Source: Gammaproteobacteria bacterium
GTDB taxonomy: Bacteria > Pseudomonadota > Gammaproteobacteria > Enterobacterales > Alteromonadaceae
DNA: 64,000 nt
Direction of reading: 5' to 3'
Assembly: GCA_018222405.1 (NCBI GenBank)
Contig: JAAFAI010000006.1
Span: 1-64,000 of the forward strand
Numbering within the stretch: position 1 is the first letter of the stretch; each line of letters opens with the position of its first letter. Below are positions 30,887-40,555 of the stretch, piece by piece. The position numbers and the translations under genes are program-made. The notes beneath the pieces were generated by a model. It made no database searches. It saw only the letters and a list, made by a program, of their open reading frames with translations, and was not told the DNA's origin.

Positions 30887-32734
30887 TTACTTCTGGGCTG
30901 GTTCATACATCCACAGGGTATTGTTTTCCTGGAAGCCATCTTCGCCAATCAGAATCCGGCCATCGTTCATTACGATAACGTTATCCGGCTGCGACAGTTG
31001 GTCCACATCACAACGCTCTGCACCAGTCAGGCTGGAACGGTAAGTAGAGCCCATTACCACAGGTTCAATGCGGGAGATATTGTAGTTCTCACCAAGGCGG
31101 GCACGGTAAACACCACCACAGTCTTTCACGCGGGCAGACAATTGCATGTCGCCTTCGCCGTCCGTCATAGTGTTGTCGATATCTGAGATGCCGATGTAAA
31201 CGTAAGCATCAGTAACGATTTCACCTTCGATGGTATCCACGCCTTCAACCGCTTCCTGAGCGCGTTTGTGGTTAACTGAAATACCTTCCAGCTTACGCCA
31301 CTCCGCCGTTGCGCCCATGGCTTTGGCCGCCGCACGTGACTCAAGGAAAGCTACCCGGTCGTCCATTGGCTGACCGGCAGTCACTTTACCACCACCGTTG
31401 GCTACGGTTGGATAAGTGGCATCACCGTTAGCCCAGGCCTCCACATCGGCCAGCGTGATATAAGAGCTTTCACCGTCAACGTAGTCGTCGGTACCGATGC
31501 CGTTGTATTCGTCAATCCAGGCGCGGATGGTCAGGTTGTCGCCACTGGCCAGTTCTACCCACTCAACATCAAAGCCAGTAGTAGCCGGATCGTTCTGGCC
31601 CACATCCTGGGTCAGTTTAGCGCCATATAAAGTACCGGCGCTTAAATCTTCCGCTACATCAGCAACAAACTTAAACAATACGCCACCGGTGTCGTCCTGA
31701 GACAGGTATACCGTGCGGCCATCAGGCATTACCGTTGAGTTTTCGTGCTCGTAACGGCCCATTGCAAAGTGCTTCACAATAACCGGCTCATCGGCTGCAG
31801 GCTCAGTGACTTCAGCAATGTAGCCGTAGTTATACGGGTTTGGTACATCCGGCGCAGTCATTTCCCACATGCGGCCGATACGTGCGTTGGTAGCCACTTC
31901 ATTAGGATCATTCCAGCTCGCATCAGTAGTGCTGTCGACAGTTGAATCAACTACCCACTCTTCTGAAGTCAGCGGCGTGCCCCAAGGGGACATTGAACCA
32001 AAACAGTTAGCTGCGGTGCCCCATACTGGCGAGAAGTCGAGCATCATAACATCGGTAACAGTCCACATGCCCTGCTCGTCACGTTCGATCTGCATACGGC
32101 TCATGCCGCCTGGTAATTCTTCCCAGTTTGAAAACAGGTAGCCCTGGCCTTCACCAGTAGGCAGGAAGCCGTTAAAGTCAGGCATGTCGTTTTCCAGTAC
32201 CAGCGTACCGCCGTCAAGGGTATAAATGTGACCCAGACCTTCAGGCAGCTCACCGTTGTAAGTATCGCCAGTCTGACCCAGAACCTGGTACTGACCAATA
32301 GCAGTAGTCACCAGCTCTTTTTCTTCCTGTGAAGCAGGTACCGGTGAATCCGGTAATGTGGCTGGCAGATTATTAAAGTTTACGCCGGCCAGTACACCCA
32401 CGGTGCCGGTGTTAATTGGCATGCTGTTAATGCTGTTAGTAGCGGTATTGGTGCCTGATGGGTGCTGCACGTTAAAGAACAGATCGCCCTCATCAGTCAG
32501 AAAGATACCGGTGACTTCAGCACCCAGAGGAACGGTGGCGATACGGGTTAATTTACCTACAGAATCGCCGCTCTCTCCCTGCGGGCCTTGTTCGCCTGGT
32601 GCACCCTGTGGGCCTTCAGCACCAGTGGCTCCATCAACGCCGTCGTCACCGTCCAGTGAACAGGCTGATAATCCCATTGCAATGGCGAGCGCCAGCGCAG
32701 AATAACGAATACCGCGAAATAGTTCTTTTTGCAT
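30887..32734 (-). CDS. PhoX-like (DUF839) lipoprotein with collagen-like N-terminus
   Basis: A 615-residue exported lipoprotein. The signal peptide ends in GLSAC with lipidated Cys25. Residues 29-58 are ten uninterrupted Gly-X-Y triplets (GDD GVD GAT GAE GPQ GAP GEQ GPQ GES GDS), a collagen-like stalk. The rest matches the PhoX/DUF839 beta-propeller family of calcium-dependent phosphatases: NCFGSMSPWGTPLTSEEW, MGRYEHENSTV, SQDDTGGVLFKFV and PDNVIVMNDGRILIGEDG. PhoX enzymes release phosphate from organic esters. ATG 32734 follows GGAAA; frames upstream to 32845 lack support. A Pho-box-like site stands about 100 bases upstream. Catalytic activity itself is inferred. Confidence 0.85.
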   Translation of the reverse strand: MQKELFRGIRYSALALAIAMGLSACSLDGDDGVDGATGAEGPQGAPGEQGPQGESGDSVGKLTRIATVPLGAEVTGIFLTDEGDLFFNVQHPSGTNTATNSINSMPINTGTVGVLAGVNFNNLPATLPDSPVPASQEEKELVTTAIGQYQVLGQTGDTYNGELPEGLGHIYTLDGGTLVLENDMPDFNGFLPTGEGQGYLFSNWEELPGGMSRMQIERDEQGMWTVTDVMMLDFSPVWGTAANCFGSMSPWGTPLTSEEWVVDSTVDSTTDASWNDPNEVATNARIGRMWEMTAPDVPNPYNYGYIAEVTEPAADEPVIVKHFAMGRYEHENSTVMPDGRTVYLSQDDTGGVLFKFVADVAEDLSAGTLYGAKLTQDVGQNDPATTGFDVEWVELASGDNLTIRAWIDEYNGIGTDDYVDGESSYITLADVEAWANGDATYPTVANGGGKVTAGQPMDDRVAFLESRAAAKAMGATAEWRKLEGISVNHKRAQEAVEGVDTIEGEIVTDAYVYIGISDIDNTMTDGEGDMQLSARVKDCGGVYRARLGENYNISRIEPVVMGSTYRSSLTGAERCDVDQLSQPDNVIVMNDGRILIGEDGFQENNTLWMYEPAQK

Positions 32735-32832
32735 TATTGTTTCCATCTTGTGTGTGCATGAATACAGCGGCCTGAGTGCTGTACCCGGATTAAATTTGCG
32801 CGAATAGCTTGAACACAAGGTGTGAAAATGCG

Positions 32833-32850
32833 GTGACAGCCACATGACAA
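32833..32850 (-). promoter_or_regulatory. Pho-box-like site upstream of the PhoX-like gene
   Basis: On the minus strand this reads TTGTCAT-GTGG-CTGTCAC: two 7-bp direct repeats 11 bp apart that match the PhoB consensus CTGTCAT-N4-CTGTCAC at 13 of 14 positions. It points towards the phoX-like gene, whose start is about 100 bases away. Phosphate-starvation control through PhoB is a reasonable inference. Confidence 0.7.
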
Positions 32851-32976
32851 ATGGGTGAAGGTTTTATTAATACAAGATGATAATCAGCAAGTTATACGGC
32901 GCCCGCCTCACTTGAGCAGGTATTATTCCCGCTGGTATGTTTTGAGAGGAATCGTTTTTATCGGCGGGTCGAAGGA

Positions 32977-33156
32977 CTAAGCGGCCTGTTTACCGGCATT
33001 GAAGCCTTCAATAAAGCCACTGACAAACTCAGGAGCAGCCAGCCCAACCAGCAGGCATAAGGCAGATATCAGCATCATGTTGCGGTTATTTTTTCTATAG
33101 CCGAGCGTCATTAAAACAATGAACAAAATAAGGCCGGTAATTTCCACATAGACCAT
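32977..33156 (-). CDS. Small two-helix membrane protein, unknown function
   Basis: A 59-residue reading frame. ATG 33156 is preceded by AAAAGGA at a good distance. The product starts MVYVEITGLILFIVLMTLGY, then a basic loop RKNNRN, a second hydrophobic helix (MMLISALCLLVGLAAP), and ends in NAGKQAA. Two membrane segments with a positively charged turn are coherent, and the stop (32977-32979) is not in a repeat. I do not recognise a family. It lies alone between the PhoX-like promoter and the rplT terminator, on the same strand. Confidence 0.6.
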   Translation of the reverse strand: MVYVEITGLILFIVLMTLGYRKNNRNMMLISALCLLVGLAAPEFVSGFIEGFNAGKQAA

Positions 33157-33323
33157 AGTTAAATCCTTTTAAATTGTACTGCGATAACAGGAAACAGCGT
33201 GCCAGACATTTTCATCGCAGTTACTGCATTGGCGGGCTTCTATATTTAATGAAGCGCTAGTATTGCCGTTTTTGCTTTTGGCCGTCAAGCTGGCCTGCTG
33301 AGGAATTTTTCTTGCAGAAACGA

Positions 33324-33352
33324 AAAACGGCGAGCATCCTGCTCGCCGTTTT
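33324..33352 (-). terminator. Intrinsic terminator of the thrS-infC-rpmI-rplT transcript
   Basis: A 13-bp perfect stem (AAAACGGCGAGCA/TGCTCGCCGTTTT, loop TCC) stands 32 bases after the rplT stop. On the minus strand it ends in a T-run. It shows that this transcript ends here and does not continue to pheS. Confidence 0.85.
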
Positions 33353-33383
33353 CCGAAAGAACTTAAACTTAATTAGTTAATAA

Positions 33384-33740
33384 TTAAGCTAATGCGCCTT
33401 TAGCCGCGTCGACTAATGCGCTGAAAGCCGCTTTGTCATGAACTGCGATGTCGGCAAGGATCTTACGATCGATTTCGACAGACGCTTTTTTCAGACCGTT
33501 AATGAAACGGCTGTATGACATACCGTTTTGACGAGCCGCAGCGTTGATACGTGCAATCCACAGTTGACGGAATTGACGCTTACGCTGACGACGGTCACGA
33601 TAAGCATATTGACCAGCTTTAGTTACAGCCTGTACCGCTACGCGATAAACGCGTGAACGAGCACCGTAATAACCTTTAGCTTGTTTTAAAACTTTTTTGT
33701 GACGTGCACGTGCAATAGTGCCGCGTTTAACTCTTGCCAT
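33384..33740 (-). CDS. rplT: 50S ribosomal protein L20
   Basis: A 118-residue ribosomal protein that binds 23S rRNA early in 50S assembly. The sequence [29 protein letters not shown] is the standard L20 opening, and its length equals that of E. coli. L20 also represses translation of rpmI-rplT in E. coli; whether this holds here was not examined. It follows rpmI by 16 bases and precedes the terminator at 33324. Confidence 0.99.
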   Translation of the reverse strand: MARVKRGTIARARHKKVLKQAKGYYGARSRVYRVAVQAVTKAGQYAYRDRRQRKRQFRQLWIARINAAARQNGMSYSRFINGLKKASVEIDRKILADIAVHDKAAFSALVDAAKGALA

Positions 33741-33756
33741 TATTCAGTCTCCTCGA

Positions 33757-33954
33757 TTAAACGTAAGGCAGCATGCGCTGTACTAATTTAGTATCAGAGT
33801 CATGAACCAGTTTTTTGCCACGCAGGTGACGTTTACGCTTAGAGCTCTTCTTAGTCAGAATGTGACGTAAGTGAGACTGTTTGCTTTTAAAGCGGCCTGA
33901 GCCCGTTTTCTTGAAACGTTTGGCAGCACCACTAACAGTTTTCATTTTAGGCAT
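33757..33954 (-). CDS. rpmI: 50S ribosomal protein L35
   Basis: A 65-residue, highly basic protein with the typical opening [19 protein letters not shown] and the block [16 protein letters not shown]. It is a component of the large ribosomal subunit. It lies between infC (119 bases upstream) and rplT (16 bases downstream), the order conserved across bacteria. Confidence 0.99.
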   Translation of the reverse strand: MPKMKTVSGAAKRFKKTGSGRFKSKQSHLRHILTKKSSKRKRHLRGKKLVHDSDTKLVQRMLPYV

Positions 33955-34073
33955 TGCTAAAACTCCGCATTGTTTAGGGTGGCTAACTATCGGTGTGCAG
34001 TCACCTTTATAGCCAGTTAATGTTTGCAGCAGGGTGTTTTGGGGTGCAGATTCCCAAAAACTTTAAACCACTA

Positions 34074-34613
34074 CTACTTCTTAATTGGGGCGAGCACCAT
34101 GATCATCTGCCGGCCTTCCACACGACGTGGGAAAGACTCGCAGTTAGCAATGTCTTCCAAATCGCCTTTAACGCGGTTTAAAAGTTCAATGCCAATCTCT
34201 TGGTGAGCCATTTCACGTCCGCGGAAACGGATCGTGACTTTGGCTTTATCGCCACCTTCCAGAAAGCGACGCAGGTTGCGCAGTTTTACCTGGTAATCGC
34301 CTTCATCAGTGCCAGGGCGAAATTTAATCTCCTTGACCTGAATTTGCTTCTGTTTTTTCTTTTGCTCTTTCTGAGCCTTCGATTTTTCGAAGAGGAACTT
34401 GCCGTAGTCCATAACTTTACAGACTGGCGGCTCAGCGTTCGGACTAATTTCAACAAGATCTAAACTTGCTGCTTCGGCGGAACTCATCGCTTCATTTATC
34501 GAAACAACGCCTACCTGGCTTCCATCAGCGCCAATTAAGCGCACTTCTCTTGCAGTAATTTCATCGTTAATCCGGGCTTTATCACCCTGAGCCTTATTGT
34601 TAGCGCCTTTAAT
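34074..34613 (-). CDS. infC: Translation initiation factor IF-3, ATT start
   Basis: A 179-residue IF-3 with N-domain (about 1-75), helical linker rich in Lys and Gln ([18 protein letters not shown]) and C-domain ([17 protein letters not shown]). The first ATG or GTG in frame is GTG 34544, which would remove the first 23 residues of the N-domain. Upstream in frame, ATT 34613 starts [18 protein letters not shown] and is preceded by GGAGGA, 9 bases away. An AUU start is the known hallmark of infC in E. coli, where it lets IF-3 limit its own synthesis by rejecting non-AUG starts. The resulting length equals that of E. coli IF-3 (180). Confidence 0.96.
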   Translation of the reverse strand: MKGANNKAQGDKARINDEITAREVRLIGADGSQVGVVSINEAMSSAEAASLDLVEISPNAEPPVCKVMDYGKFLFEKSKAQKEQKKKQKQIQVKEIKFRPGTDEGDYQVKLRNLRRFLEGGDKAKVTIRFRGREMAHQEIGIELLNRVKGDLEDIANCESFPRRVEGRQMIMVLAPIKK

Positions 34614-34745
34614 GTGCTATTCCTCCAACTACTTTAATCTTTACCTGATTCCCTGTTTTCAACAAATTATATGGAAATCAGACACTTGCTTATTTGCATA
34701 GTACAACGACAGCCACGCTGCATAATCAGATGCGCGAGTATACCG

Positions 34746-36662
34746 TTATTTGATGATTTTTCCAGCGATTTCTTCACCCGCCAGCGTAATAAAGTCTTCT
34801 AAAGGCATACTGCCTAAATCTTCACCACGACGAGAACGCACAGCAACCTTGCCTGCTTCCATTTCTTTATCGCCAACCACCAGCATATAAGGTACGCGTT
34901 TTAGCGTATGTTCACGAATTTTAAAACCAATCTTCTCATTTCTCAAGTCGGTCTTCACTCTAAAGCCCTGAGCTTGCAGCGAATCAACCACCTTTCTGGC
35001 ATATTCGGCCTGGTTATCGGTAATGTTCATCACCACCATTTGCTTCGGTGCCAGCCATAATGGGAAGAATCCGGCGTACTCTTCGGTAAGGATACCGATG
35101 AAGCGTTCCAGAGAGCCCAGTACCGCTCGGTGGATCATTACCGGTACCTTACGCTCACCGTCTTCTGCCACGTATGACGAACCTAAGCGGCCTGGCATAG
35201 AGAAGTCGGCTTGCACGGTACCACACTGCCATGCGCGATCCAGACAATCATACAGGGTAAACTCAATTTTCGGACCGTAGAACGCGCCCTCACCCGGCAA
35301 GTATTTAAATTCAATATTTTTGCTGTGCAGTGCGTCGGCCAGGGCTTTTTCAGCTTTGTCCCAGATTTCGTCGCTACCGACCCGTTTTTCCGGACGGGTA
35401 GACAATTTAACTTCAATTTTTTCAAAGCCAAAGGTGCCGTAGGCATCGTAAATCATATCGATACAGCTACACACTTCGTCGAGCATCTGTTCTTCGGTAC
35501 AGAAAATATGCGCGTCATCCTGGGTAAAGCCGCGTACCCGCATTAAGCCGTGCAGTGCACCGGAAGGTTCGTTACGGTGACAACAGCCAAACTCAGCCAT
35601 TCGTAATGGCAGGTCGCGGTAAGACTTTAGACCCTGGTTAAAGATCTGCACGTGACCCGGACAGTTCATGGGCTTAATGGCATATTCACGCTTTTCTGAT
35701 TCGGTAGTGAACATGTTTTCGGCGTACTTGTCCCAGTGTCCGGATTTTTCCCACAACGTGCGGTCCATCATCAATGGCCCTTTCACCTCGTCGTAAGCAT
35801 ATTTACGCAGCATATCGCGAACGTATTTTTCCAGTTCGGTATAAATAGACCAGCCATCGTTATGCCAGAACACCATGCCTGGTGCCTCTTCCTGCCAATG
35901 GAACAGATCCAGCGTTTTACCGATTTTACGGTGATCGCGTTTTTCGGCTTCTTCCAAACGTGTCAGGTAAGCTTTTAACTGTTTCTTATCTGCCCAGGCG
36001 GTACCATAAACCCGTTGCAGCATTTTGTTATCGCTGTTGCCACGCCAGTATGCACCGGCCACTTTCATCAGTTTGAAGTGATGGCAAAACTTCATGTTCG
36101 GTACGTGAGGACCACGACACATGTCCACGTATTCTTCGTGGTGATACAGGCCTGGCTTGTCATCCTGGCTGATGTTTTCATCCAGAATTTCAATTTTGTA
36201 AGGTTCATGGCGCTCTACAAACGCATCACGGGCTTCCTGCCAGCTAACGGTTTTCTTAACCACGTCGTAGTTAGTCTTAGCCAGTTCCAGCATGCGCTTT
36301 TCAAGCTGCTGAATATCTTCCTGGGTCAGCGAGTGCTCCATATCCACGTCGTAGTAAAAGCCGTTGTCGATAACCGGACCAATGGCCATTTTAACATCCG
36401 GATAGAGCTGTTTAATGGCATGCCCTAATAAGTGCGCGCAGCTATGACGAACAATTTCCAGGCCCTCTTCGTCCTTAACGGTGAGGATCTGTAAGTCTGC
36501 ATCGTGTTCAATGATATCAACCGCGTCAACCAGTTCACCATTCACTTTACCGGCAACGGTAGCTTTGGCCAGACCAGGGCCGATATCGTTGGCGACATCT
36601 AAAACTGAGACAGGGTTATCGAAAGAGCGCTTGCTTCCGTCAGGAAGAGTAATAACTGGCAT
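34746..36662 (-). CDS. thrS: Threonine--tRNA ligase
   Basis: A 638-residue class II synthetase that charges tRNA(Thr). It has the N-terminal TGS domain (about 1-62), the editing domain with [16 protein letters not shown] (about 73-88), the catalytic core with [11 protein letters not shown] and [26 protein letters not shown], and the C-terminal anticodon-binding domain. Length is near that of E. coli (642). It is the first gene of the thrS-infC-rpmI-rplT group and has a clear promoter at 36768-36795. The leader of about 100 nt could fold, so an operator like the E. coli tRNA-mimicking one is possible but unproven. Confidence 0.99.
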   Translation of the reverse strand: MPVITLPDGSKRSFDNPVSVLDVANDIGPGLAKATVAGKVNGELVDAVDIIEHDADLQILTVKDEEGLEIVRHSCAHLLGHAIKQLYPDVKMAIGPVIDNGFYYDVDMEHSLTQEDIQQLEKRMLELAKTNYDVVKKTVSWQEARDAFVERHEPYKIEILDENISQDDKPGLYHHEEYVDMCRGPHVPNMKFCHHFKLMKVAGAYWRGNSDNKMLQRVYGTAWADKKQLKAYLTRLEEAEKRDHRKIGKTLDLFHWQEEAPGMVFWHNDGWSIYTELEKYVRDMLRKYAYDEVKGPLMMDRTLWEKSGHWDKYAENMFTTESEKREYAIKPMNCPGHVQIFNQGLKSYRDLPLRMAEFGCCHRNEPSGALHGLMRVRGFTQDDAHIFCTEEQMLDEVCSCIDMIYDAYGTFGFEKIEVKLSTRPEKRVGSDEIWDKAEKALADALHSKNIEFKYLPGEGAFYGPKIEFTLYDCLDRAWQCGTVQADFSMPGRLGSSYVAEDGERKVPVMIHRAVLGSLERFIGILTEEYAGFFPLWLAPKQMVVMNITDNQAEYARKVVDSLQAQGFRVKTDLRNEKIGFKIREHTLKRVPYMLVVGDKEMEAGKVAVRSRRGEDLGSMPLEDFITLAGEEIAGKIIK

Positions 36663-36767
36663 GAAATATCCTTACAGTGGTGACACCTACTCTGTGCCAC
36701 TTGTGTTAACGTCTGATGTGAAAATACCGCTGACCGCGGCTAAGGGTAAGTACCCAATAAGGCTCGG

Positions 36768-36795
36768 ATTATAACCATTGAGACGCCACATGCAA
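36768..36795 (-). promoter_or_regulatory. Sigma-70-type promoter of thrS
   Basis: On the minus strand, TTGCAT and a perfect TATAAT stand 16 bp apart, about 105 bases before the thrS ATG. The expected leader contains GGGTA-CT-TACCC and CCGC-N5-GCGG complementary segments. Confidence 0.75.
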
Positions 36796-36833
36796 TGACT
36801 GAGTGACCGGTTTGGCGGTGATTTAAGCCCGCG

Positions 36834-36854
36834 CGGCGATTTCGCCGTTTTTTT
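36834..36854 (+). terminator. Terminator-like hairpin on the plus strand with no obvious upstream gene
   Basis: CGGCG-ATTT-CGCCG is followed by seven Ts on the plus strand. Both flanking genes run on the minus strand, so it does not terminate either. It could end an unannotated plus-strand RNA or be fortuitous. Confidence 0.4.
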
Positions 36855-36922
36855 CACCTGAATTTGACCTTTTAAGGCAATGCCGCACTAAAAAAAAAAC
36901 GCTTTCAGTGCAGCCGGTGCAA

Positions 36923-38392
36923 TCATTGTTTAAACTCAGCCGGAAACCCATTCAACTCAAAGCCCCAGAGTGCTGGCAATAACCAGTACACCGCGAAGGA
37001 CAGTAAAATAATCGAAATAAAGTTCATCCAGATACCGGTTTTAAACATATCGGCAATTTTCAGGTAGCCGGAGCCAAACACAATGGCGTTGGGAGGCGTG
37101 GCCACAGGCAGCATGTAAGCACAGGAAGCCGCAACGGTCACCGCCACCATCAGGGTATAAGGATGCACATCCAGTGCCAGTGCCATAGGCGCCAGTATAG
37201 GCAGAAGAACCGTAGTAGTAGCAAGGTTAGAGGTTATTTCGGTTAGGAAGTTAACCGCCGCAATTAATATTGCCACCAGTAAAAACAGCGGTAAGGCTTC
37301 CAGCAATACCAGGTGCTGCCCTATCCAGCTGGCCAGCCCGGACTTCTGAAAACCACCGGCAATGGCAATACCACCACCAAACAACACTATGGTGCCCCAG
37401 GGCATTCTGACCGCTTCTTCCCAGGTCATGATGGGCTGCTTCTTATCTTTAGAGGAGAACAAAAACAAGGTCGTCGCGGCGGTAATGGCAATAATGGTAT
37501 CGTCGAGCTGCGGCACAAAGTATTGCAGATAAGAGCGGCACACCCACATTAACGCGGTCCCCACAAACACCGTGAGCACCAGCTTTTCTTCGTAGCTCAT
37601 GGGCCCGAGGGCCTCGCGCAGTTTGGCTATTTCCTCACGTCCGCCCGGAAACTGACTATCTTTGCAGGCAAAGGCAAAACGGGTGAGATACACCCAGCAA
37701 ATAGTCAGCAACACCACACTGATTGGAAAGCCAAACATAAACCAGGTAGCAAAGCTGATATCAATGCCATAGATTTGCTGCAGGATGCCGGCTAACACCA
37801 GATTGGGTGGTGTACCGATAAGCGTGGCCATACCGCCAATGGAAGCTGAATAGGCAATCGCCAGCATCAGCGCCTTACTGAACTGCTCCCCTTCTTTCGG
37901 GTTTAGTGCTGAATGGCCCAAAAACTGACTCGCCACAGCCACGCCTATGGGTAGCATCATCACCGTGGTGGCCGTATTGGAAATCCACATCGACAAAAAT
38001 GCGGTAGACAACATGAAGCCCAGGATAATACGTGGCACGTTACTGCCAACGACATAAATGATAGTCAGTGCGATACGCCGGTGCAGGTTCCAGCGCTCAA
38101 TAGCAATCGCCAGAATAAAACCACCCATGTATAAAAAGATGTATTTGTGACCATAAGAGGCCGTGACATCGGCGATATTCACGCCGCCAAATAGCGGCAA
38201 CAAAACAATGGGCAATAATGCCGTTACGCTAATCGGTATGGCTTCGGTGATCCACCAGATGGCCACCCACAGGGTAACGGCCAGCACCGCCACACCCTGC
38301 TGACTCAGATTGTCAGGACTAAATCCCAGTAAAATACCCAGAAAAACGGCCGGGCCGAGCCCCAGCCCAACTTGCTTGGTTGAAAGCGCCAT
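36923..38392 (-). CDS. SLC13/DASS family anion:sodium symporter
   Basis: A 489-residue inner-membrane transporter with about 12 hydrophobic segments. The SNT motifs of the family are present as SNTATTVMMLPIGVA and TSNLATTTVLLPILAP, with GTPPNLVL after the first repeat and ITEAIPISVTALLPI near the N-terminus. Carboxylates such as succinate, malate or citrate are the usual cargo, but the choice cannot be read here. ATG 38392 was preferred to TTG 38404, though neither has a clear ribosome-binding site. It is a paralogue of 9483-10853 and stands alone, divergent from the fructosamine kinase gene. Confidence 0.88.
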   Translation of the reverse strand: MALSTKQVGLGLGPAVFLGILLGFSPDNLSQQGVAVLAVTLWVAIWWITEAIPISVTALLPIVLLPLFGGVNIADVTASYGHKYIFLYMGGFILAIAIERWNLHRRIALTIIYVVGSNVPRIILGFMLSTAFLSMWISNTATTVMMLPIGVAVASQFLGHSALNPKEGEQFSKALMLAIAYSASIGGMATLIGTPPNLVLAGILQQIYGIDISFATWFMFGFPISVVLLTICWVYLTRFAFACKDSQFPGGREEIAKLREALGPMSYEEKLVLTVFVGTALMWVCRSYLQYFVPQLDDTIIAITAATTLFLFSSKDKKQPIMTWEEAVRMPWGTIVLFGGGIAIAGGFQKSGLASWIGQHLVLLEALPLFLLVAILIAAVNFLTEITSNLATTTVLLPILAPMALALDVHPYTLMVAVTVAASCAYMLPVATPPNAIVFGSGYLKIADMFKTGIWMNFISIILLSFAVYWLLPALWGFELNGFPAEFKQ

Positions 38393-38581
38393 AAGAAGAA
38401 ACAACGTATTGTTATGGTAGTAACTTGTTATAAAGACAAAAAAAGTACATTAAATCAAGCGCTCTCGTTTGTTATGTTGAGCTGTTTGTCGGATTCAGAC
38501 GTTTTATGTCGCCGAAAACACGGTTAATCGTCGCGGCTGGAACTGGCAAACAGGCAAATATATTCCATACTCAGGAAAAGT

Positions 38582-39487
38582 GTGAAGATGCATACAACTA
38601 TGTGGCAATTTATCAGCGAACAAATCAGTGAGCACTCCGGCCACTTATTTGTCTGTCAGAACCGTCAACCAGTAGCCGGAGGCGACACTCACCAATGCGC
38701 GGTTATTCGCGATGACAGCCAGCGCTACTTTGTTAAATACCGCACTCTGACTTCGTTAGACAATACTGAACTGGACGCCGAGGCCGACGGTTTAAAAGCG
38801 CTCGCCAATGCCGCCTGTATTCGTACCCCAAAAGTGATTTGTTACGGTGTGCTGGAAGAAGAACACCAGTTACACGAGTACCTCGTAATGCAATATTTAA
38901 AACTGTCACAAAGTGCCAGCGAGGACTGGCTGACCTGCGGTAAACAGCTGGCGCATTTACACCGCACTACCAGCGGCCAGGAATATGGCTGGCCCCGGGA
39001 TAACTACATTGGCCGCTCGGTACAGGTGAATACTGCCACCGACAGCTGGGCCACTTTCTTTGCGGAAAGCCGCATTGGGGCTATGCTGGAGCTGCTGGCG
39101 CGGCAAGGCCATGTGTGGTGTAACATTGATGTTTGTACCACGCAGATTTATCATTTTCTGCAGGACTATCAGCCACAGCCGTCCTTATTACATGGCGATC
39201 TGTGGAGCGGTAACCTGGGTTTTCATCACCATCAACCGGTGTTATTCGATCCAGCCGTCTACTTTGGCGACAGAGAAACCGACGTCGCCATGACCGAATT
39301 GTTTGGCCGCCTGCCCGATGCATTTTACGAAGGGTACAACGCTATCTGGCCGCTCGATGAGGGTTACCGGAGCCGGCGCAAGCTATACCAGCTTTACCAC
39401 ATCCTTAATCATGCCGTATTATTTGGCGGTCATTACCTGCAGGCCGCGCAGGACGACATAGTACAACTGAATCAACAACTACTTTAA
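38582..39487 (+). CDS. Fructosamine-3-kinase family protein
   Basis: A 301-residue protein of the FN3K/YniA family, kinases of the protein-kinase-like fold that phosphorylate ketoamines on glycated amines and so start their repair. The catalytic loop HGDLWSGNLGF (about residue 204-214) and metal-binding DPAVYFGDRETDVAM follow the family pattern; FVKYRT near residue 50 is the expected ATP-binding lysine region. GTG 38582 is 5 bases from AGGA and was kept; ATG 38588 is equally possible. The DUF3080 gene follows after 10 bases. Confidence 0.9.
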   Translation: MKMHTTMWQFISEQISEHSGHLFVCQNRQPVAGGDTHQCAVIRDDSQRYFVKYRTLTSLDNTELDAEADGLKALANAACIRTPKVICYGVLEEEHQLHEYLVMQYLKLSQSASEDWLTCGKQLAHLHRTTSGQEYGWPRDNYIGRSVQVNTATDSWATFFAESRIGAMLELLARQGHVWCNIDVCTTQIYHFLQDYQPQPSLLHGDLWSGNLGFHHHQPVLFDPAVYFGDRETDVAMTELFGRLPDAFYEGYNAIWPLDEGYRSRRKLYQLYHILNHAVLFGGHYLQAAQDDIVQLNQQLL

Positions 39488-39497
39488 GGGCAGTTCA

Positions 39498-40544
39498 TTG
39501 CAGGAGTCTGGCTGGCAGCACCGTGCCAGGGGGATGCTATATTCCCTCGTGTTATTAGTGTGTATAACCGCTTGTTCACCGCATCAGGTGAGCGACGATA
39601 TCAGTGAATACAGCGAACGGCTAAGCCGGGTACTGGATACCGAGCTAACCGTAGCCGAAGAGCAACCAGCAACTGACTATCCGCAGCGTGAACTACTGCT
39701 TTTTGCACCGGCACAGCTAGACATTAACCTGACCCGCTTTTATCAGCTACAGCAGTGTGAGCTGGGCAACCTGGTGGCAGAGCGCAACACTGCGCTGGGT
39801 AAAATACAGCATTATTCTCAGCGTCTGGTGTATGAACGCCAGCTATTAACGGCATTATCAGACTGCATTAGCTTTGTAAGCCAACAAAACGATGAGCCAG
39901 CCCGTGAATTGCTCACTACGATGCAAAGCTGGTATGCGGCCAAGCAGGCTGCCTACCCTGAGCACTGGAGTAATATGCTGGTGCTCAGCGACGAGACCCG
40001 GGCCGCCTTCAGCCGGCCTCAGCCAGCTCAGCTGTTGACCGATACCGTAGACATTGCCGGCCAACTCACATTGTTCCAGCAGCTCGACAGTTATTTGTCG
40101 CCCGCCACTGGTAGAGAGGCGGGCCTGGAAGCACAGTTGCAGGCGATTGGCGCCACTCGCCTGCCCGCTTCGGTATGGCAGGCTCAGCATCAGATAGCAA
40201 CGGGCTTGCCCACTCTGACCGCACAGCTGGATCCCTTGCTTGCTAACACAGCCTGCCCCGATGGCAGTGCCACAGAGCAGGCAAACATTTTACGCAATGT
40301 GTTTTACCTGTTTTTCATTGAGCGGATCCAGCCCCTCGGCGGTCATATCAACGATTTTAACTATCAGTTCACGCCGCTGCTAAACAAGTGGCGCAAGGAA
40401 GAAGCTCTGCCCGAGTCCTTCAAAGCGTTTTTAACCGCCCGGCAAACTGGTTTTACCGGCTATAAGCAGGCTATGCAGGACCATGTGGAATTATGGCAGC
40501 GCTTTTTGGGGCGCTGTCATTTATCCCCTACAGCCCCCGGTTAA
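39498..40544 (+). CDS. DUF3080 family lipoprotein
   Basis: A 348-residue exported lipoprotein of the DUF3080 family, which is restricted mostly to marine gammaproteobacteria and has no known function. The signal peptide contains SLVLLVCITAC, with the lipidated Cys near residue 26. The remainder is helical and rich in Gln and Leu. TTG 39498 has AAGGG upstream and was kept; ATG 39534 directly before the hydrophobic core lacks proper spacing to its GGGGG. It follows the fructosamine kinase gene closely and is convergent with the CPBP gene. Confidence 0.7.
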   Translation: MQESGWQHRARGMLYSLVLLVCITACSPHQVSDDISEYSERLSRVLDTELTVAEEQPATDYPQRELLLFAPAQLDINLTRFYQLQQCELGNLVAERNTALGKIQHYSQRLVYERQLLTALSDCISFVSQQNDEPARELLTTMQSWYAAKQAAYPEHWSNMLVLSDETRAAFSRPQPAQLLTDTVDIAGQLTLFQQLDSYLSPATGREAGLEAQLQAIGATRLPASVWQAQHQIATGLPTLTAQLDPLLANTACPDGSATEQANILRNVFYLFFIERIQPLGGHINDFNYQFTPLLNKWRKEEALPESFKAFLTARQTGFTGYKQAMQDHVELWQRFLGRCHLSPTAPG

Positions 40545-40555
40545 CAGAGTAACAG

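Noticed and set aside
36481..36774. A plus-strand gene overlapping the thrS start
   Set aside because: It mostly mirrors thrS codons, has no ribosome-binding site, and covers the thrS promoter.
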